Shown here: piece by piece, positions 33,837 to 44,630 of the stretch
Position numbering within the stretch: position 1 is the stretch's first letter
How the letters are laid out: every line of letters begins with the position of its first letter
Assembly: GCA_022036555.1 (NCBI GenBank)
Contig: CM039128.1
Span: 19,493,640 to 19,557,639 of the forward strand
DNA: 64,000 nucleotides
Reading direction: 5' to 3'
Source of the DNA: Microstegium vimineum
Taxonomy: Eukaryota; Streptophyta; Magnoliopsida; Poales; Poaceae
Notes under the pieces: generated by a model
Told to the model about the DNA's origin: nothing
The model's input: only the letters and a program-made list of their open reading frames with translations
Databases searched by the model: none
Translations under genes and position numbers: made by a program

Positions 33837-36761
33837 TGTTGGTATTTCTTATGACTATTGGATAAATCTGCAAGCGCACAGATTATACGTTGTAGCACTT
33901 CACCTAAGAGTATTCCAAGGTATCGTAATTTATATTATCCCAAGGGAAAGCTGACTAGAAATGATAATTAGAGAGAAATTCTAGAGAGTACCTCAACTTA
34001 GTACCAACTAGTATAGATGGGTAAATGATATATGTGATAGGAAGGGGTGATGAATGAAGAGGCTACGATAAAAGATACTTAGAACGAACTAGAAAGACTA
34101 GCTAGGTGGGAGGACAACGAGAAGAGTAAAGGGACTCCTATGTACTTCACTCTACTTCAATATACTTAGCTAATTAAATAGTCTAAACACTATAGTTTGT
34201 CTCCTTAATACAAGTATGCTAGGCGAGGGGATAGATCAGTAGGAGGACAAAACTCCTACCGGACCGCGCCTTCTTTTTACGGGGGTCTTACCTTTTAAGA
34301 ACTTGCCTATAAACACGTGGTGGAAAACAACGACTAGACAAAGTTGTCACCTCTTGCTAGCTACCACAAACAATCCGTGCAGCAAGCGATAACCAAGGAT
34401 AAGATGATGTATAAGCACCACGCTTACACACAACTTACTACTTTGACTACAATCAATAATCAAAGCACCCTATGACAAGCAATGATCGCATACAGAAAAG
34501 GTCACAAGGATCACAGACTAGGAATGTAAAGACTATTAAAGAGCAAAAGCATATAGCAAGACTATATCTAGTATAGAAATGCTCAAAGTAAATACTAAGT
34601 AAAGTAAAGAGAAAGATATATATTGAATAAGATAAAGTCTTACAAAGAAGGAAAGATACAAGAGCTATACCAGACTCTCCAGAAGACAACTCTGGAAATC
34701 CCGAGCACAGCTCGACTCAACTCTAACTCCCACTCTAGACTAACTCCTAGAACAATCTAAAGAATAGAGCTTGTAGGATTCTTCTTCATGTTTAGAGAGA
34801 GGGGTATGGCCCTCTATTTATAGTAGGGGGCTGGAGTAGGGGCTACTTCATCGCCACGTCAGCGATCCAGGGCCTTCCATCTCCACCTTTGGATCCAACC
34901 GACCCTGGAACCTGTTGGGAATATGCCCTAGAGTGATCATGTAGATGATTATATTCGATTGTATCCATGATTAATATAGTGTTCTGAGAATATCCATTAT
35001 AGACAACTGGTATTGATTGACGATTATGTGAATTGTTTGTGGAACTCAATTACCTGAATGGTTATTCTAAAGTTGTCCCTGGTCGGCATTTTTGTAAGAG
35101 CACACTTGAATATTAGACCAGCACATGTATTAGTTGATGGCTATGTTTCACAAGTCATAGACATGGAGATGTCAAACTAATAAATGTGGGCAATGTGAGA
35201 CATGTAGGCTGGACTGACCAACAAGAGAAAGTCTCTATTCATGTCATGTATGTTATGTCCTTAGACCTGAGATTGTGGTATGTACTCAAGATGTGAAACG
35301 ATCTACTTAGAGATATCAAACGCTACTCCGTAATTGGGTAGTTATAAAGGTGGTCCTTGGGTGGTCGGGAAACATGCTATGAGACATAGATAATCAAGAT
35401 GGAATTTGCCCCTCTCTTCGTGAGAGAGATATCACTGGATCACTCATGTGATTGGATCAACAAATGCATGGCCGTGCTTGGGTTAAGTGTTAACCCACGA
35501 GTTGAACCATATATCGAGTGGCAAAGCGAATAACTTGTACATGGTCATAGTGGTTCGTCTGATATGATCATAGCGTATGCATAGGAGTTGACACGCCTTG
35601 CTAGAGGCCGCTATCAACTATTGGTCGAGTCAGAGTACTTGGGCCATGTCTATGTATGCGTGAGCCCATAGGGTCGCACGCTTAAGGGGTGGAAGCTAAT
35701 TGGGGTTTGGACCCGCATTAGACTAGGTTTAGGGTTACTAATGGGCCTCCATCGTGGGAGCTCGTCAGGACGCCTATATAAGCAAGGGGTGGCCGCGGGG
35801 CGATATTGATCCACGCCTTTTGGCAGCCGCCGTCGCCTCCCCACGCTCGCGCCTTTTGTCCTCGCGGACCTAGCAGTCCGGAGGCGCAACGCTTCCTCCC
35901 TGCACGTGTGGGATTCCTCGGAGGTGCTGCATCTGGAGCAAAGGATGAACCGCGCGAAGGGGACGTTGAGACGGATGACCACGCAACTGCAATGCTTGTT
36001 GCGACGCGCACGACTACATCAAGTCGTCTTCCCGCTGCACCTGCGCGTCTAGTGGTAATCCCGTAACCTATGACTAGCAGTAGATCCTGGTTTATGAGGT
36101 CGAAAAGTTTTTTTTTCCGGCTAGCGTAGCAACTCGTATTCCATCAGAACCGTCATTAGATGGATGGTGGTGATCCAACACGTGGGGAAGAGGTATGACG
36201 GTTGGGGAGAGCCAACCGACCTAGGGGGGTGGTCGGCCGACCCCCCTATGGCCAGTGGGCCCTCTCTAGCCTCTGGGAGTGGTCCCACTAGTCAGGGGGC
36301 CATGTGGGCCCAGGAGGTGGTCGGCCGACCCCTGGGGTCACTGGCCCACATCTTCCTCCCTGGTGCTGGTCCCACTCGTCATTGAGGTTAGTTGTTGATT
36401 CTGGAATGTTTGTCACATTTATCTCGTTGGTGTGGACTCATGGATCCATGTAATATTCATGTGAGCAGTTGAGAGAAAGCACAAAGTGATCCAATGGTTG
36501 GTAATCACTATGTAGTGTTTCTTTTGGATCATGGCTGAGAGTGGAGAGGCTGGTAGGCCCATGGAGTGGTCGGCCAACCCCCTATGTGGGTCCCACTAGC
36601 TCTCTTTTGTTCCATTTCTTCATTTATGCATTAAACACTTATGGACATGTGAAACTAGTTATTTGATAAAATATACTCATGATGTGTTTGTTTATCCTTA
36701 ATCCTGAGGTTTGGTGGCATCACTTTAGTTATATAAAAGTTGATCATAATTTGTGCCAACA
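33837..36761 (-). mobile_element. Solo LTR A (reverse orientation), interrupted by solo LTR B
   Basis: Ends are TGTTGGTATT (33837) and GTGCCAACA (36761), with flanking GCAGA (33832-33836) and GCGGA (36762-36766), a TSD with one mismatch. Without LTR B it is about 1.69 kb. A minus-strand TATA box CTATAAATA lies at 34815-34823, upstream of text like an RNA leader, so its sense strand is minus. The family is not certain; I suspect a Ty3/gypsy LTR. Confidence 0.7.
34913..36146 (+). mobile_element. Solo LTR B, Ty1/copia type (1,234 bp)
   Basis: It starts TGTTGGGAATATGCCCTAG, a typical start of grass copia LTRs, and ends GTATTCCATCA, with the perfect 5-bp TSD GAACC (34908-34912 and 36147-36151). 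A TATATAAG promoter box is at 35775-35782, followed by a GC-rich transcript start region. The T-rich gttttttttccg tract before the end is also typical. No internal region remains. Confidence 0.85.
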
Positions 36762-37525
36762 GCGGACAACCGCGCAGGTTCCATCATCTCGTGCGTGATC
36801 AGCACGACTACGCGAGCCATAGTTTGCAACGTTTTCCTTCGTCCGTGTGCGGCCAGGCATGAGAATGTGACGGGGTGAGGGTCTTAGGGGCCCGGCGGTG
36901 TGCGTCAGGAGAGTACAGAAGCGAGGGCCATGGAGACAGCAAGCTGCAAGTGCCAGGCGGAAGCCGACGACAAAGACCCTAATTCTTTTCTGATCTAATC
37001 CGCTGACTCCCTATTCGGCTAATTTGGCTTCGGCAGTTCCTCTTCAAGCAGACGGGTACGAATTTGAAATTTAAATTTCTAATTGTTCCTCATGTGATGA
37101 CTATTTTTAAATATTGTATTTACTAATTGTTTCTCTAAATTTTAACAATGTTGGTTCTATTCTCTTGAAACTACTTTCAGCTTATTTCAGTTTGTTTTCT
37201 CTTACAGAACACTATTCAATCAGCCGAATAGACCTGTTAGGTCATCGAAAGCAATTGTGGATAAAATTGATATATTGAACCATCGTCGATGACTTCAAAT
37301 CAAGGAATGTTGGAAGAAATTTTTTAGGTAATTTATGTATATAAATTATTTCATATAAATATTACTGTTGCGTTAAATATAATTGTTTACTAGCAATATT
37401 TTTTAAATATGTGTGTATATACTCTCAGTGAGTTGTACCAATAATATTATCTGGTTCATATAAAAATGCCCAAAATTTTAACTTCGTTTAGGTCGAAAAA
37501 AACTCAGGACCGCCCTGTCGTCGCC

Positions 37526-38224
37526 CACTAACAGCGGATCCAGTGATCGCAGGGGAAGGTTGACAAAAAATCCCTCTCCTCTTCCACCGTCAGCCCAGTC
37601 GCGCTCGTGCGGCTCGGGACTCCAGGATCGTCGGCCGCTGGGTCCGGTCATCGGCGTGCCTCCTCCCGTGGTCTACCCCTCCGTTCCCGCGTCGACGGTC
37701 CTCGCCGCAGACGAGAAGGCCGCCGCCACGCGCTTCCTGGGGACGAGACGGCCCGGGGGGCAGTACCGTCGCCGCCCCCAGGGGTGTGGGCGTTCTTGCC
37801 ACCCGTCACTGTCGCTATAGCTTAGCACGGCCCAAAGGAGGAGCTCACAATTTGTGGTAGGCATTTGCGGCACCAATACTGGAGCTGGCCTCCAAGTCCT
37901 GACGCAGTGGAGGTGTTCGAGCTTATGCTCCAATAGTAAACCACTTTAGCATTATTCTGTTTTTAATGCTTAATTTTATTATTATGCTTGCTTGTTTACT
38001 TTGTCAGAAGATCGTGTTAGTGCATGTAAAAAGGGAAAATGTTGGGGCATGCTGTTGTGGTATTGATTTGGATGACTGCAAATTTCGATGACAACTGCAA
38101 ACTATTTTGGGACTTAACGCTGTACGTGCTTGGATCGACATAAAGCATCTCGATGTTCTGTAAATACATTTTTAAAAGATGCATATGTAATAGTAATATG
38201 TGTACACACGCTACTATTAAGGAG
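37526..38224. other. Unassigned stretch, partly GC-rich
   Basis: 37560-37830 is GC-rich and open in several frames without a recognisable domain. The rest is AT-rich. It might be a decayed gene or promoter piece. Confidence 0.35.
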
Positions 38225-38236
38225 AAGAGTTTAATC

Positions 38237-38479
38237 GCCAAGGGTGCTTAGTCTGGTTGGCTAAGTCACTCGAGCGGCACCCCACGGTCTGAGTTCGTTT
38301 CCCCGTGGAACGAATTTCAGGCTGAGGCGCCGTGGTGACTTCATGAAGCTCGAGATATCTGTCAGCTCAGTTCTTCGGAGGTGCTCATAGGGGTAGGGTT
38401 TGCGTACGTTATTCATAGGGGTGAGTATGTGTACGTGTTTGAGTATTATGTTGTAACTGTGTAATTCTCTAAAAAAGGA
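38237..38479 (+). mobile_element. tRNA-derived SINE (243 bp)
   Basis: The perfect 12-bp TSD AAGAGTTTAATC (38225-38236 and 38480-38491) brackets a body with a tRNA-like head. An A-box-like TAGTCTGGTTGG lies at 38249-38260 and a B-box-like AGTTCGTTTCC at 38292-38302 (9 of 11 to GGTTCGANTCC). The tail (cataggggtgagtatgtgta...ctctaaaaaagg) is the tail style of common grass SINEs. Such elements are copied by LINE enzymes from RNA polymerase III transcripts. Confidence 0.85.
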
Positions 38480-38574
38480 AAGAGTTTAATCATATAAACC
38501 AAAATGTTTTTAACGAGCTTCCCTAGAGGTCTTATAGACGTAGGCTAGACCATGCTAGCAAATAAATCCAGCTT

Positions 38575-38717
38575 ACACCGAGGGTTGGGAGAGGCAGAGT
38601 CCACGCATCGAGTCAGCAAGACAGAGCCGCGCCCTCGGGTCGGCGAGACGGAGTTTACGCCTGAGGGGCTGGGCGAGGCACAGCTGCGTCCTTCGATCGG
38701 GCAAGACAGAACTTACG
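38575..38717. repeat. Degenerate ~28-30-bp minisatellite (gggcgagacagag type)
   Basis: Five imperfect units of the form ggcgagacggag + tttacgcctgagg occur in a row. Similar units occur in the 3' regions of some grass gypsy elements, so this may be an old fragment of one. Confidence 0.45.
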
Positions 38718-39011
38718 CCATGCACAACTATCAGGATCATTGAGGACAAAATTTTTGTCTGACGTTTTAGCGAGTCGTGCAAACGAATATTATGACAACA
38801 ACTCTGAAGATCTCAAAATACTGATTAAGAAGTTAGGAAAAATGTAACTAAAACTTTTAGGTGCAAAAAATTTTCATATATTGTGTATATGCTCAAATAC
38901 AATTTTTGTAGAAGTTAACTTGCAAAAAAAAACAAAATTGGTTATTTTTAAACATTTCTTAGATAAAATTGTGCGTTAGCAGGGCAAATATACTAGCGTT
39001 ATACAAATTGT

Positions 39012-39190
39012 TACTTCCTCCATTACAAATTATAAGAAAATCCAAGAATATTAGAGAGTTAAAACATCTTAAGTTTGACCAAAATTATATAGAAAATTAT
39101 AAACATTTATGATATCAAATATGATATTATTAAAATATATAATTGATAAAGAATCTAATGATACTATTTTGAAATCTAAATGCTATTATA
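39012..39190. mobile_element. Stowaway-like MITE, left end only
   Basis: It starts TACTTCCTCCATTACAAATT, close to the usual TACTCCCTCCGTCCCAAATT end of grass Stowaway MITEs, followed by AT-rich Stowaway-like text. No matching right end was found, so it is truncated or decayed. Confidence 0.45.
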
Positions 39191-39452
39191 TCAACGGTTT
39201 TGCAAATGGGCTTGGCATTCTGTTTTTACAAAAAAATCTAAAAAATTCCCATCTAACGTTTTGGCAAATGAAATTGACATTTTTGTTAACTTGACAAATA
39301 TCGGGTGATATTTGATATATATGTCAAACTACGATTCGTTTGGGGAATCTTCCCACGCGTTACTCCAGCGGGATATTTTCCCCTTGCGCGTACAATTTTT
39401 AGTTTTGCCCAAATGAATAATGGGAAATTGTTGGAGATTGACTCTTTTTACA

Positions 39453-39645
39453 CACTACAAAAAATATGATGGTTTATGACAAAAAAATGACAAAACACAT
39501 GTATAAACCATGCCCTTTTTACATGGTTTGTGACGTTTATTGACATTCTATGAACCGATAAATGTCACAAACCATTTGAATAAGGCGCATGGTTTATACA
39601 TGCGTTTTGTCATGTTTTGTCATAAACCCTCACATTTCTTAAGTG
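39453..39645. mobile_element. CACTA-type MITE, fully palindromic (193 bp)
   Basis: It starts CACTACAAAAAATATGA and ends with the inverse of CACTTAAGAAATGTGA, flanked by the 3-bp TSD ACA on both sides (39450-39452, 39646-39648). The two arms pair for more than 60 bases (ggtttatgacaaaa...catgtataaaccatg) and the middle also pairs (ggtttgtgac / gtcacaaacc). Transcription would give one long hairpin. Confidence 0.85.
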
Positions 39646-39789
39646 ACATTTGCCATATTTATTTGGAACTTTGGGAAATTCCCAATTTTGCCAAACAAAA
39701 ATATAAAAACGTTGGAGTTGCTCTATAAATTTGATCAAATTTGAAATCTTCGACTCTCTAAAATTTTTGGAATGTGTTGTAATTCAATA

Positions 39790-40335
39790 GGGGGGATACC
39801 CGGGCATGCAGCCGGGCCCATGAGCCTGGGACGACACGAGCCCGACACGAGCCGGTGTTGTGCGGACCGGGTGGCTTGACCCGGTGTGCGGGCTGGCTTG
39901 ACCCCGGGGTGCGGGCCGCACCTAGGCCGTGGGCTGGCAAGGCACGGCTCGTTCGTCCGCTAAAAAGTTGTAGGTCCGGTAATATATGAAAAATTTTATA
40001 TATATAGTTCTAAATCCAAACATACATTTACCCCACGTTGCACTCCAAAATCAAATGAGCCAAATTCCCTCAAAAACATAAAATAAGCCCAAAATTTTCA
40101 CAAGAAAAACATAAAAATAGATCAAATAAGCTATGGGTTGGCACGGCCCGCAAGGCACGATGTGTCTCAAGGCCGGCCGACGGTCCACGGGTCCCCCAAA
40201 GGCCAGACCCGTAGGCATGTGAGGACGGCGTGCCTCGTCGTCCGGTGCCCACGGCACGGCACAGTACCCGGGTCAGGCCATCCCGGCATGGCCCGTTGCC
40301 CACCTATACGCGGGACGCGCCGTGCCGATGGGCTA
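39790..40335. repeat. Element with GC-rich inverted flanks (cacggcacgg / gggccatg motifs)
   Basis: GC-rich ends of about 160 bases at each side, built from cgggcccatg, cacgagcc, ggcacggc and similar motifs in opposite orientation, flank an AT-rich core (39965-40130). Repeats of this style are common near grass genes. Exact ends and TSD were not found. Confidence 0.4.
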
Positions 40336-40782
40336 GGGTGCAGTGTTCAATGTGCATACATGTCTTTCTTGCAGTTTTAATATTGTTATTACGTGGGATA
40401 ATTTATACCACAATAAATGGTAATAGATTTTATTTAAACCCAAATTGGCTAACAATAATTGGCTAACAAAAAGCTGGACAGTATCTGCTAACTTAAATTT
40501 CTTTATTTTTTGCCTTGTATTTCGCTGATGACTTTCTGTAATAACTGGGCTAATGGAAAATCAAAGTGATTCGCCCACGGATCGGATAACGATCGCGATA
40601 ACCACATCCTCTGCAACTCGATCTTCTACTGGATTTCAGTTGAGACCCTGTAAAAACGGGCGGTGGCCGACCAGAAAAACAATCTCGTCTCCCTCAAACA
40701 GAGGCGGGTAGTTCGCACCGCACACAGAGTCAAGCACGGCGAACATCGTCGACGCACGCACCGGCGGCGCCGCGCGGCCGCC

Positions 40783-40983
40783 ATGGAGCAGTACGCGGAG
40801 ACGGCCGCGGCCAGAGAGAGCACGCAGGAGGAGATCAAGATGAGGAACACCAGCATCGACAACTGGCTCCCGATCACTTCGTCCCGCACCGCCAAATGGT
40901 ACTACTCGGCCTTCCACAACGTCACGGCCATGGTCAGCGCTGGCGTGCTCGGCCTCCCCTTCGCCATGTCGCAGCTCGGATGG
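40783..40983 (+). pseudogene. Orphan first exon of an LHT-type amino-acid transporter
   Basis: ATG 40783 begins a 67-codon exon (MEQYAETAAARESTQEEIK...). It contains DNWLPITSSRTAKWYYSAFH and NVTAMVSAGVLGLPFAMSQ, the cytosolic leader and start of the first membrane helix of lysine/histidine transporter-like (LHT, AAAP family) proteins, plasma-membrane proton/amino-acid symporters. A donor GTACGT follows LGW at 40984. No other LHT exon appears before the oppositely oriented WIT-like gene; instead there is a 100-N gap and an LTR element. Either the gene is a truncated relic or the missing exons are lost at the gap. The frame is open 40 codons upstream, but the first family-like Met is at 40783. 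Confidence 0.75.
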
Positions 40984-41053
40984 TACGTACTTTACGTGCG
41001 TTCAAAGGGATATACCCAATCCTATGTAATGTATGCATGTCCATGGTTAAAAT

Positions 41054-41153
41054 NNNNNNNNNNNNNNNNNNNNNNNNNNNNNNNNNNNNNNNNNNNNNNN
41101 NNNNNNNNNNNNNNNNNNNNNNNNNNNNNNNNNNNNNNNNNNNNNNNNNNNNN
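41054..41153. other. Assembly gap of 100 Ns
   Basis: Exactly 100 Ns, a conventional placeholder for a gap of unknown size, between LHT intron sequence and LTR sequence. Confidence 0.99.
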
Positions 41154-41346
41154 CTTGTGTGGGACCGCTGCGGGTGGTACCATTGGGGTGTCCCATATAC
41201 CCCTTTGCATTGGGTCCGTAGGGTCTACTACTTGCTAGAAAGGGCTTTTGAAAGACTTCATAGTGTACCCTGCCGACCTTCCTTGGAAGAGGGTTAAGAG
41301 GTTGATCACCTCGGGCGAAAGGGCAACACGGCTTGTGGGTAAAGTG
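41154..41346 (+). repeat. Older, diverged fragment of a Tekay-family LTR
   Basis: It aligns by eye with 52020-52187 of the 3' LTR (gggtccgtagggtct, ttttgaaagacttcatagtg, cttgtgggtaaagtgt) but with many substitutions. It is therefore from an earlier insertion, not from the young element that follows. Confidence 0.7.
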
Positions 41347-43650
41347 TGTAACACGCCGCCGTTCCGCATCGTCGGCCGTCCAAGCACTTCGTCGAGCCGC
41401 GCAGCAGCTTCGCGTGAGTACCGGACACGCCATCTCCCCCTTCTCTTCCTCCCTTGCGCCCTGTCTCGACCCGCCGCCGTGAACCCGAGGTTCCGCCGCC
41501 GCTGTCCGTCGAGGCCGGCTCTCCTCGGTCGTCCTCAGTCCCATCTGAGCCTGGCATTCGCTTCGTGCGTGTGCGAGACACCTTTCCCCTCTGTTCTCTC
41601 TCTCTATTGCGCTCTGGAAACACCGCGCCGCTGTCACAGAACGCCGCCGCCGCGGTTCACCGTCGCCGACGCCTCTCCATCCTTCTCCGAGCTTCGCCGA
41701 TGACCTAGACGAGCTCGCAATGCCATCCGCAACCTCTCGGTGCAATCGGTTTCGAAAACGAGGCACCCCAGAGCCCTAACCCCCTTGCGCCGCCGTGCTC
41801 TGACCGCCGGCCATGGCCACCGCCGCGTCGCCCTGTTCTGACGCGGAGAAGAACCACCGTGTCCCTCCCCGATCTAATCCTATCCCTCCATCTCTAATCC
41901 TACGGCTCCAGATCCACCATACCCCTTCGCCTGCGGATTTTGCTAAAGAGTCCCTCTGTTTTTCCCCCTCCGAACCCGCAGTCCAAAACGCATTTGCCCA
42001 GTACGTTTTTCCGTCGGGAAAACGTATTTCCTTTTCTGAGATGTTTTATTCCGAAAATAAAATAAAACCCTAATTCCCTTTTTATCTCTAATATTCAAAT
42101 GCTCATATTTTCTTCGTTTTAAATCCAAATCGACCCGTTCGAGTTGCGTTAGATCCGTATTTTCATGCTCTATCCAGTAGTATAGGTTTCACCTATGTTA
42201 AGTACTTTTGAAAATCAATGAAAATTACTTTGCTTTTGCTAAACCTCTCTCTCTTCAAAATCCCGTTTTATCTATAACTTCTCCGTTTTAGATCCGATTA
42301 GCGTGATTCTCGTATCTTTGTGATCGTAGTAAAGTATAGATCTGTTTTATAACCTTTTCAAAGGCTCTTATTTGTTTATGGTGTAATGTTCTGATCATGT
42401 CTTGTTTGCTTCGTGTATGATTGTTCGGATGATTGCGTGGTGATGTTGATCGAGTACAGGCGGTGAGATCTTCGTTGACCAAGAGTTCTTTGCAGCAGAT
42501 CAGGATCACCAAGAGCTTTGGGATCAAGGCAAGTTTAACATGGGATCATCCTTGTTACCTATTCACCATAATTCAATCTAGTCATATTGCATGTGTCTAA
42601 TTTGATTCCTATTAGATCTATACCATAGCTTTGTTATCCTTTACCTTGTCACCATGGGTTTATATGCATATGGGTAGCTTTGCTATGCTTTACAATAATG
42701 GATCTTGAGATGAATCTTGACTAATGATATATGCAACAATGAGATAAAATTTGCTTTTATAGCAACATGGAATAGGACCCCACTGTAGGGCAAAAGCTGG
42801 GATTTCTAATACAACCACAAGTGCTACAATGGCTCTGGCTTTAGTCAAGTATAAAGATTCGTACTAGTATGTTGGCAGTTCGTGAAAGGCACCATTGCCG
42901 AGCTGGTTGCAGGGCATGGTCCAGGGTGGTTACCGTTTGAGAGGTACCATCGAGTGGAGGCTTTGTATACCCCTTGCCCGTGGGTCCATAGGGTCTGGCA
43001 ACATGTTAGGAAGACTTTTGAAAGATTTCATAGTGTTACCTGCCCGCTCACCTTGGAAGTATTTTGGGAGTCATGATCCGGGCATATGGGTAACATGGCT
43101 TGTGGGTAAAGTGTATAACCTCTGCAGAGTGTAAATCTATCATGATAGCCGTGCTCACGGTTACGAGCGGCCTGGAAAACTCACAGTGTAGATGATCAGG
43201 TTGTTTAATTGTTAATATTGGATATTAATCTTATCATGTGGTTATTAATTGGGTTATGCATAATTAAAGCTAAGTGTTGGTAAAACTTGACCAAGTTAAA
43301 AGCAACCGCAGTACAACCAGTGTCAACCTTTTGAGCTTCATAACCCTATGTTACTCTTGCTGAGTACGTAAGTGCTCACTCTTGCTTTCTCAACCCCTTC
43401 AGATGGCTATGAAGGCTACCGTGAGGACTACTAGGCTAGTGGTCAACCAGTTGGCGTTCCCTGTGAAGTGGAGCTTCGTCGCGAGAGTTATCTTTATATT
43501 CCTCTGTTATGTTATTTAAATATTATTCGTTATGTAATAAACACTCAGTGATGATATTATTTAAAGATTTGTCGGCTTATGTGTGTGATTGATCTCTGGG
43601 CACACATGAGATATTCATATTCAATTTTATCCTTAAAATTGGGTGTGACA
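41347..43650 (+). repeat. 5' LTR of the Tekay element, U3-deleted (2,304 bp)
   Basis: It begins TGTAACAC and then jumps to gccgccgttccgc, which in the 3' LTR starts at 50421. About 676 bp (49746-50421 of the other copy) are missing, including the TATA-like region (gtaaatagc near 50323). It ends GGGTGTGACA at 43650. Without that U3 part the element should lack its own promoter. Confidence 0.8.
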
Positions 43651-43653
43651 AAT

Positions 43654-43665
43654 TGGTATCAAAGC
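43654..43665 (+). promoter_or_regulatory. Primer binding site, tRNA-Met type
   Basis: TGGTATCAAAGC lies three bases after the LTR end. It differs at one base from TGGTATCAGAGC, the complement of initiator tRNA-Met. Confidence 0.8.
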
Positions 43666-43832
43666 AAGTGTTGACTATAGGACGCAAGCCTAGTTAGAAT
43701 GGTCTTCTTACCTTCTCTTTTCTTGCATATATCCTTGCATATATATATTTGCTCAAACTGTTTATGCTACACTTGACTTATTCTATTGTGAAAATATTGT
43801 TCTAATCTACCTGTATCTTGTCTTGGTTAAAG

Positions 43833-44630
43833 ATGCCTGCTCTTCGCCGATCAGCTCGTCTCAGCTCCAGTGAACGTGTACCTCCGCCACAGGCTCCTGA
43901 ACCACAAGCTACAATGGAGGAGTCCCAAGAAGAACCAGTGGAGGAAATCCATGAAATCTCCAGCAGCGAAGAGTACCAAGGGGGAGCAAGTCCCCTTTAC
44001 CCAAGAGTTGTTTCCCCTACTTCTGATGCTGTCTTTGAAAACCTGCCAGAAGAACCCGGGTGGATCCGCACCAAGTATATCCGTGGAGGAGCGAACAGCA
44101 GTTACGCCCACTCCCAACTGGTAGAACTTGTGGGAGAATGCCACCCCGGACCTGAAGTTGCAACAATGTACACCTGCAAGGAATACAAGCATCCCCTCGC
44201 CAATACCTATTGGAAGGCAAAGGTATACATCTGTGGGAGTGCCGGTGTGCAAGCAGCGGAACGAGTGGACTATACCTTTCACAGCTGCGTTGCACATCCA
44301 ACCATCGAAGCAAGCATGAAGGATGCAGCATTCTGTGCATACATGGCTATCCACAACAAGTTCAGAGATAGGGTTGCCAATACCCGACGTCGCTTCATCC
44401 CTCGCTTCGATGCGGAGCAGGGTTGGATCACCCTCGACCCTAGTGATGAAGGTGGCCCCGTTCTCAATGAGCTCGTCGACTTCGTCCAAGAAATGATGAG
44501 TATGTATGGACATCTTCTGGTGGAAACAATGACGCTACGCAAGGAGCTCAAACACAGCTATCAACAGCAAGATGAACTCCGTGAAGAGTTTGGGTTGCCT
44601 CCAAACTTCAAAAAGATCAAGAAGTGTTAG
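43833..44630 (+). CDS. Extra ORF upstream of gag in the Tekay element (orf0-like, 265 aa)
   Basis: An intact frame from ATG 43833 to TAG 44628-44630 lies between the PBS and gag. The start is chosen over the upstream in-frame ATG at 43818 because the basic MPALRRSARLSSSE resembles gag-like starts. Segments are a basic N-terminus, a Pro-rich and acidic tract (residues ~20-45), a mixed central domain with conserved-looking Trp/Cys/His residues (YTCKEYKHPLANTYWKAKVY, then FHSCVAHPTIEASMKDAAFC) and a helical, charged C-terminus (LRKELKHSYQQQDELREEFG). I recognise no domain. Extra ORFs in this position have been described in long-LTR rice gypsy elements, as I recall. Function is unknown; no frame damage is visible. 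Confidence 0.65.
   Translation: MPALRRSARLSSSERVPPPQAPEPQATMEESQEEPVEEIHEISSSEEYQGGASPLYPRVVSPTSDAVFENLPEEPGWIRTKYIRGGANSSYAHSQLVELVGECHPGPEVATMYTCKEYKHPLANTYWKAKVYICGSAGVQAAERVDYTFHSCVAHPTIEASMKDAAFCAYMAIHNKFRDRVANTRRRFIPRFDAEQGWITLDPSDEGGPVLNELVDFVQEMMSMYGHLLVETMTLRKELKHSYQQQDELREEFGLPPNFKKIKKC

Larger units (their letters stand above)
33765..37517. mobile_element. hAT element, non-autonomous, carrying nested solo LTRs
   Basis: Inverted ends GAGGCCCGGTCCTGAG (33765-33780) and CTCAGGACCGCCCTG (37503-37517) pair at about 13 positions. The perfect 8-bp TSD TCGTCGCC (33757-33764 and 37518-37525) is diagnostic of hAT. Only 72 bases at the left and 756 at the right are hAT sequence; the rest is inserted LTR DNA. 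The right part has an acceptor-like tttgttttctcttacag (37193-37209) followed by a short coding-like piece (TSNQGMLEEIF near 37285), perhaps a transposase N-terminus. No catalytic domain is left. Confidence 0.8.

Noticed and set aside
33583..33898. Minus-strand frames of 98 and 80 residues
   Set aside because: They cross the hAT terminus and its TSD and carry no domain.
34913..36761. Solo LTR B ending at 36761 (CCAACA)
   Set aside because: The TSD fails there (GAACC against GCGGA), whereas an end at 36146 gives a perfect GAACC duplication. 36761 instead pairs with 33837 as the edge of LTR A.
41047..41766. 239-residue minus-strand frame, and its near-twin at 50042-50833 (263 residues)
   Set aside because: Both lie antisense in the GC-rich part of the Tekay LTR, repeat each other because the LTRs are copies, and one runs through Ns. 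They are composition artefacts.
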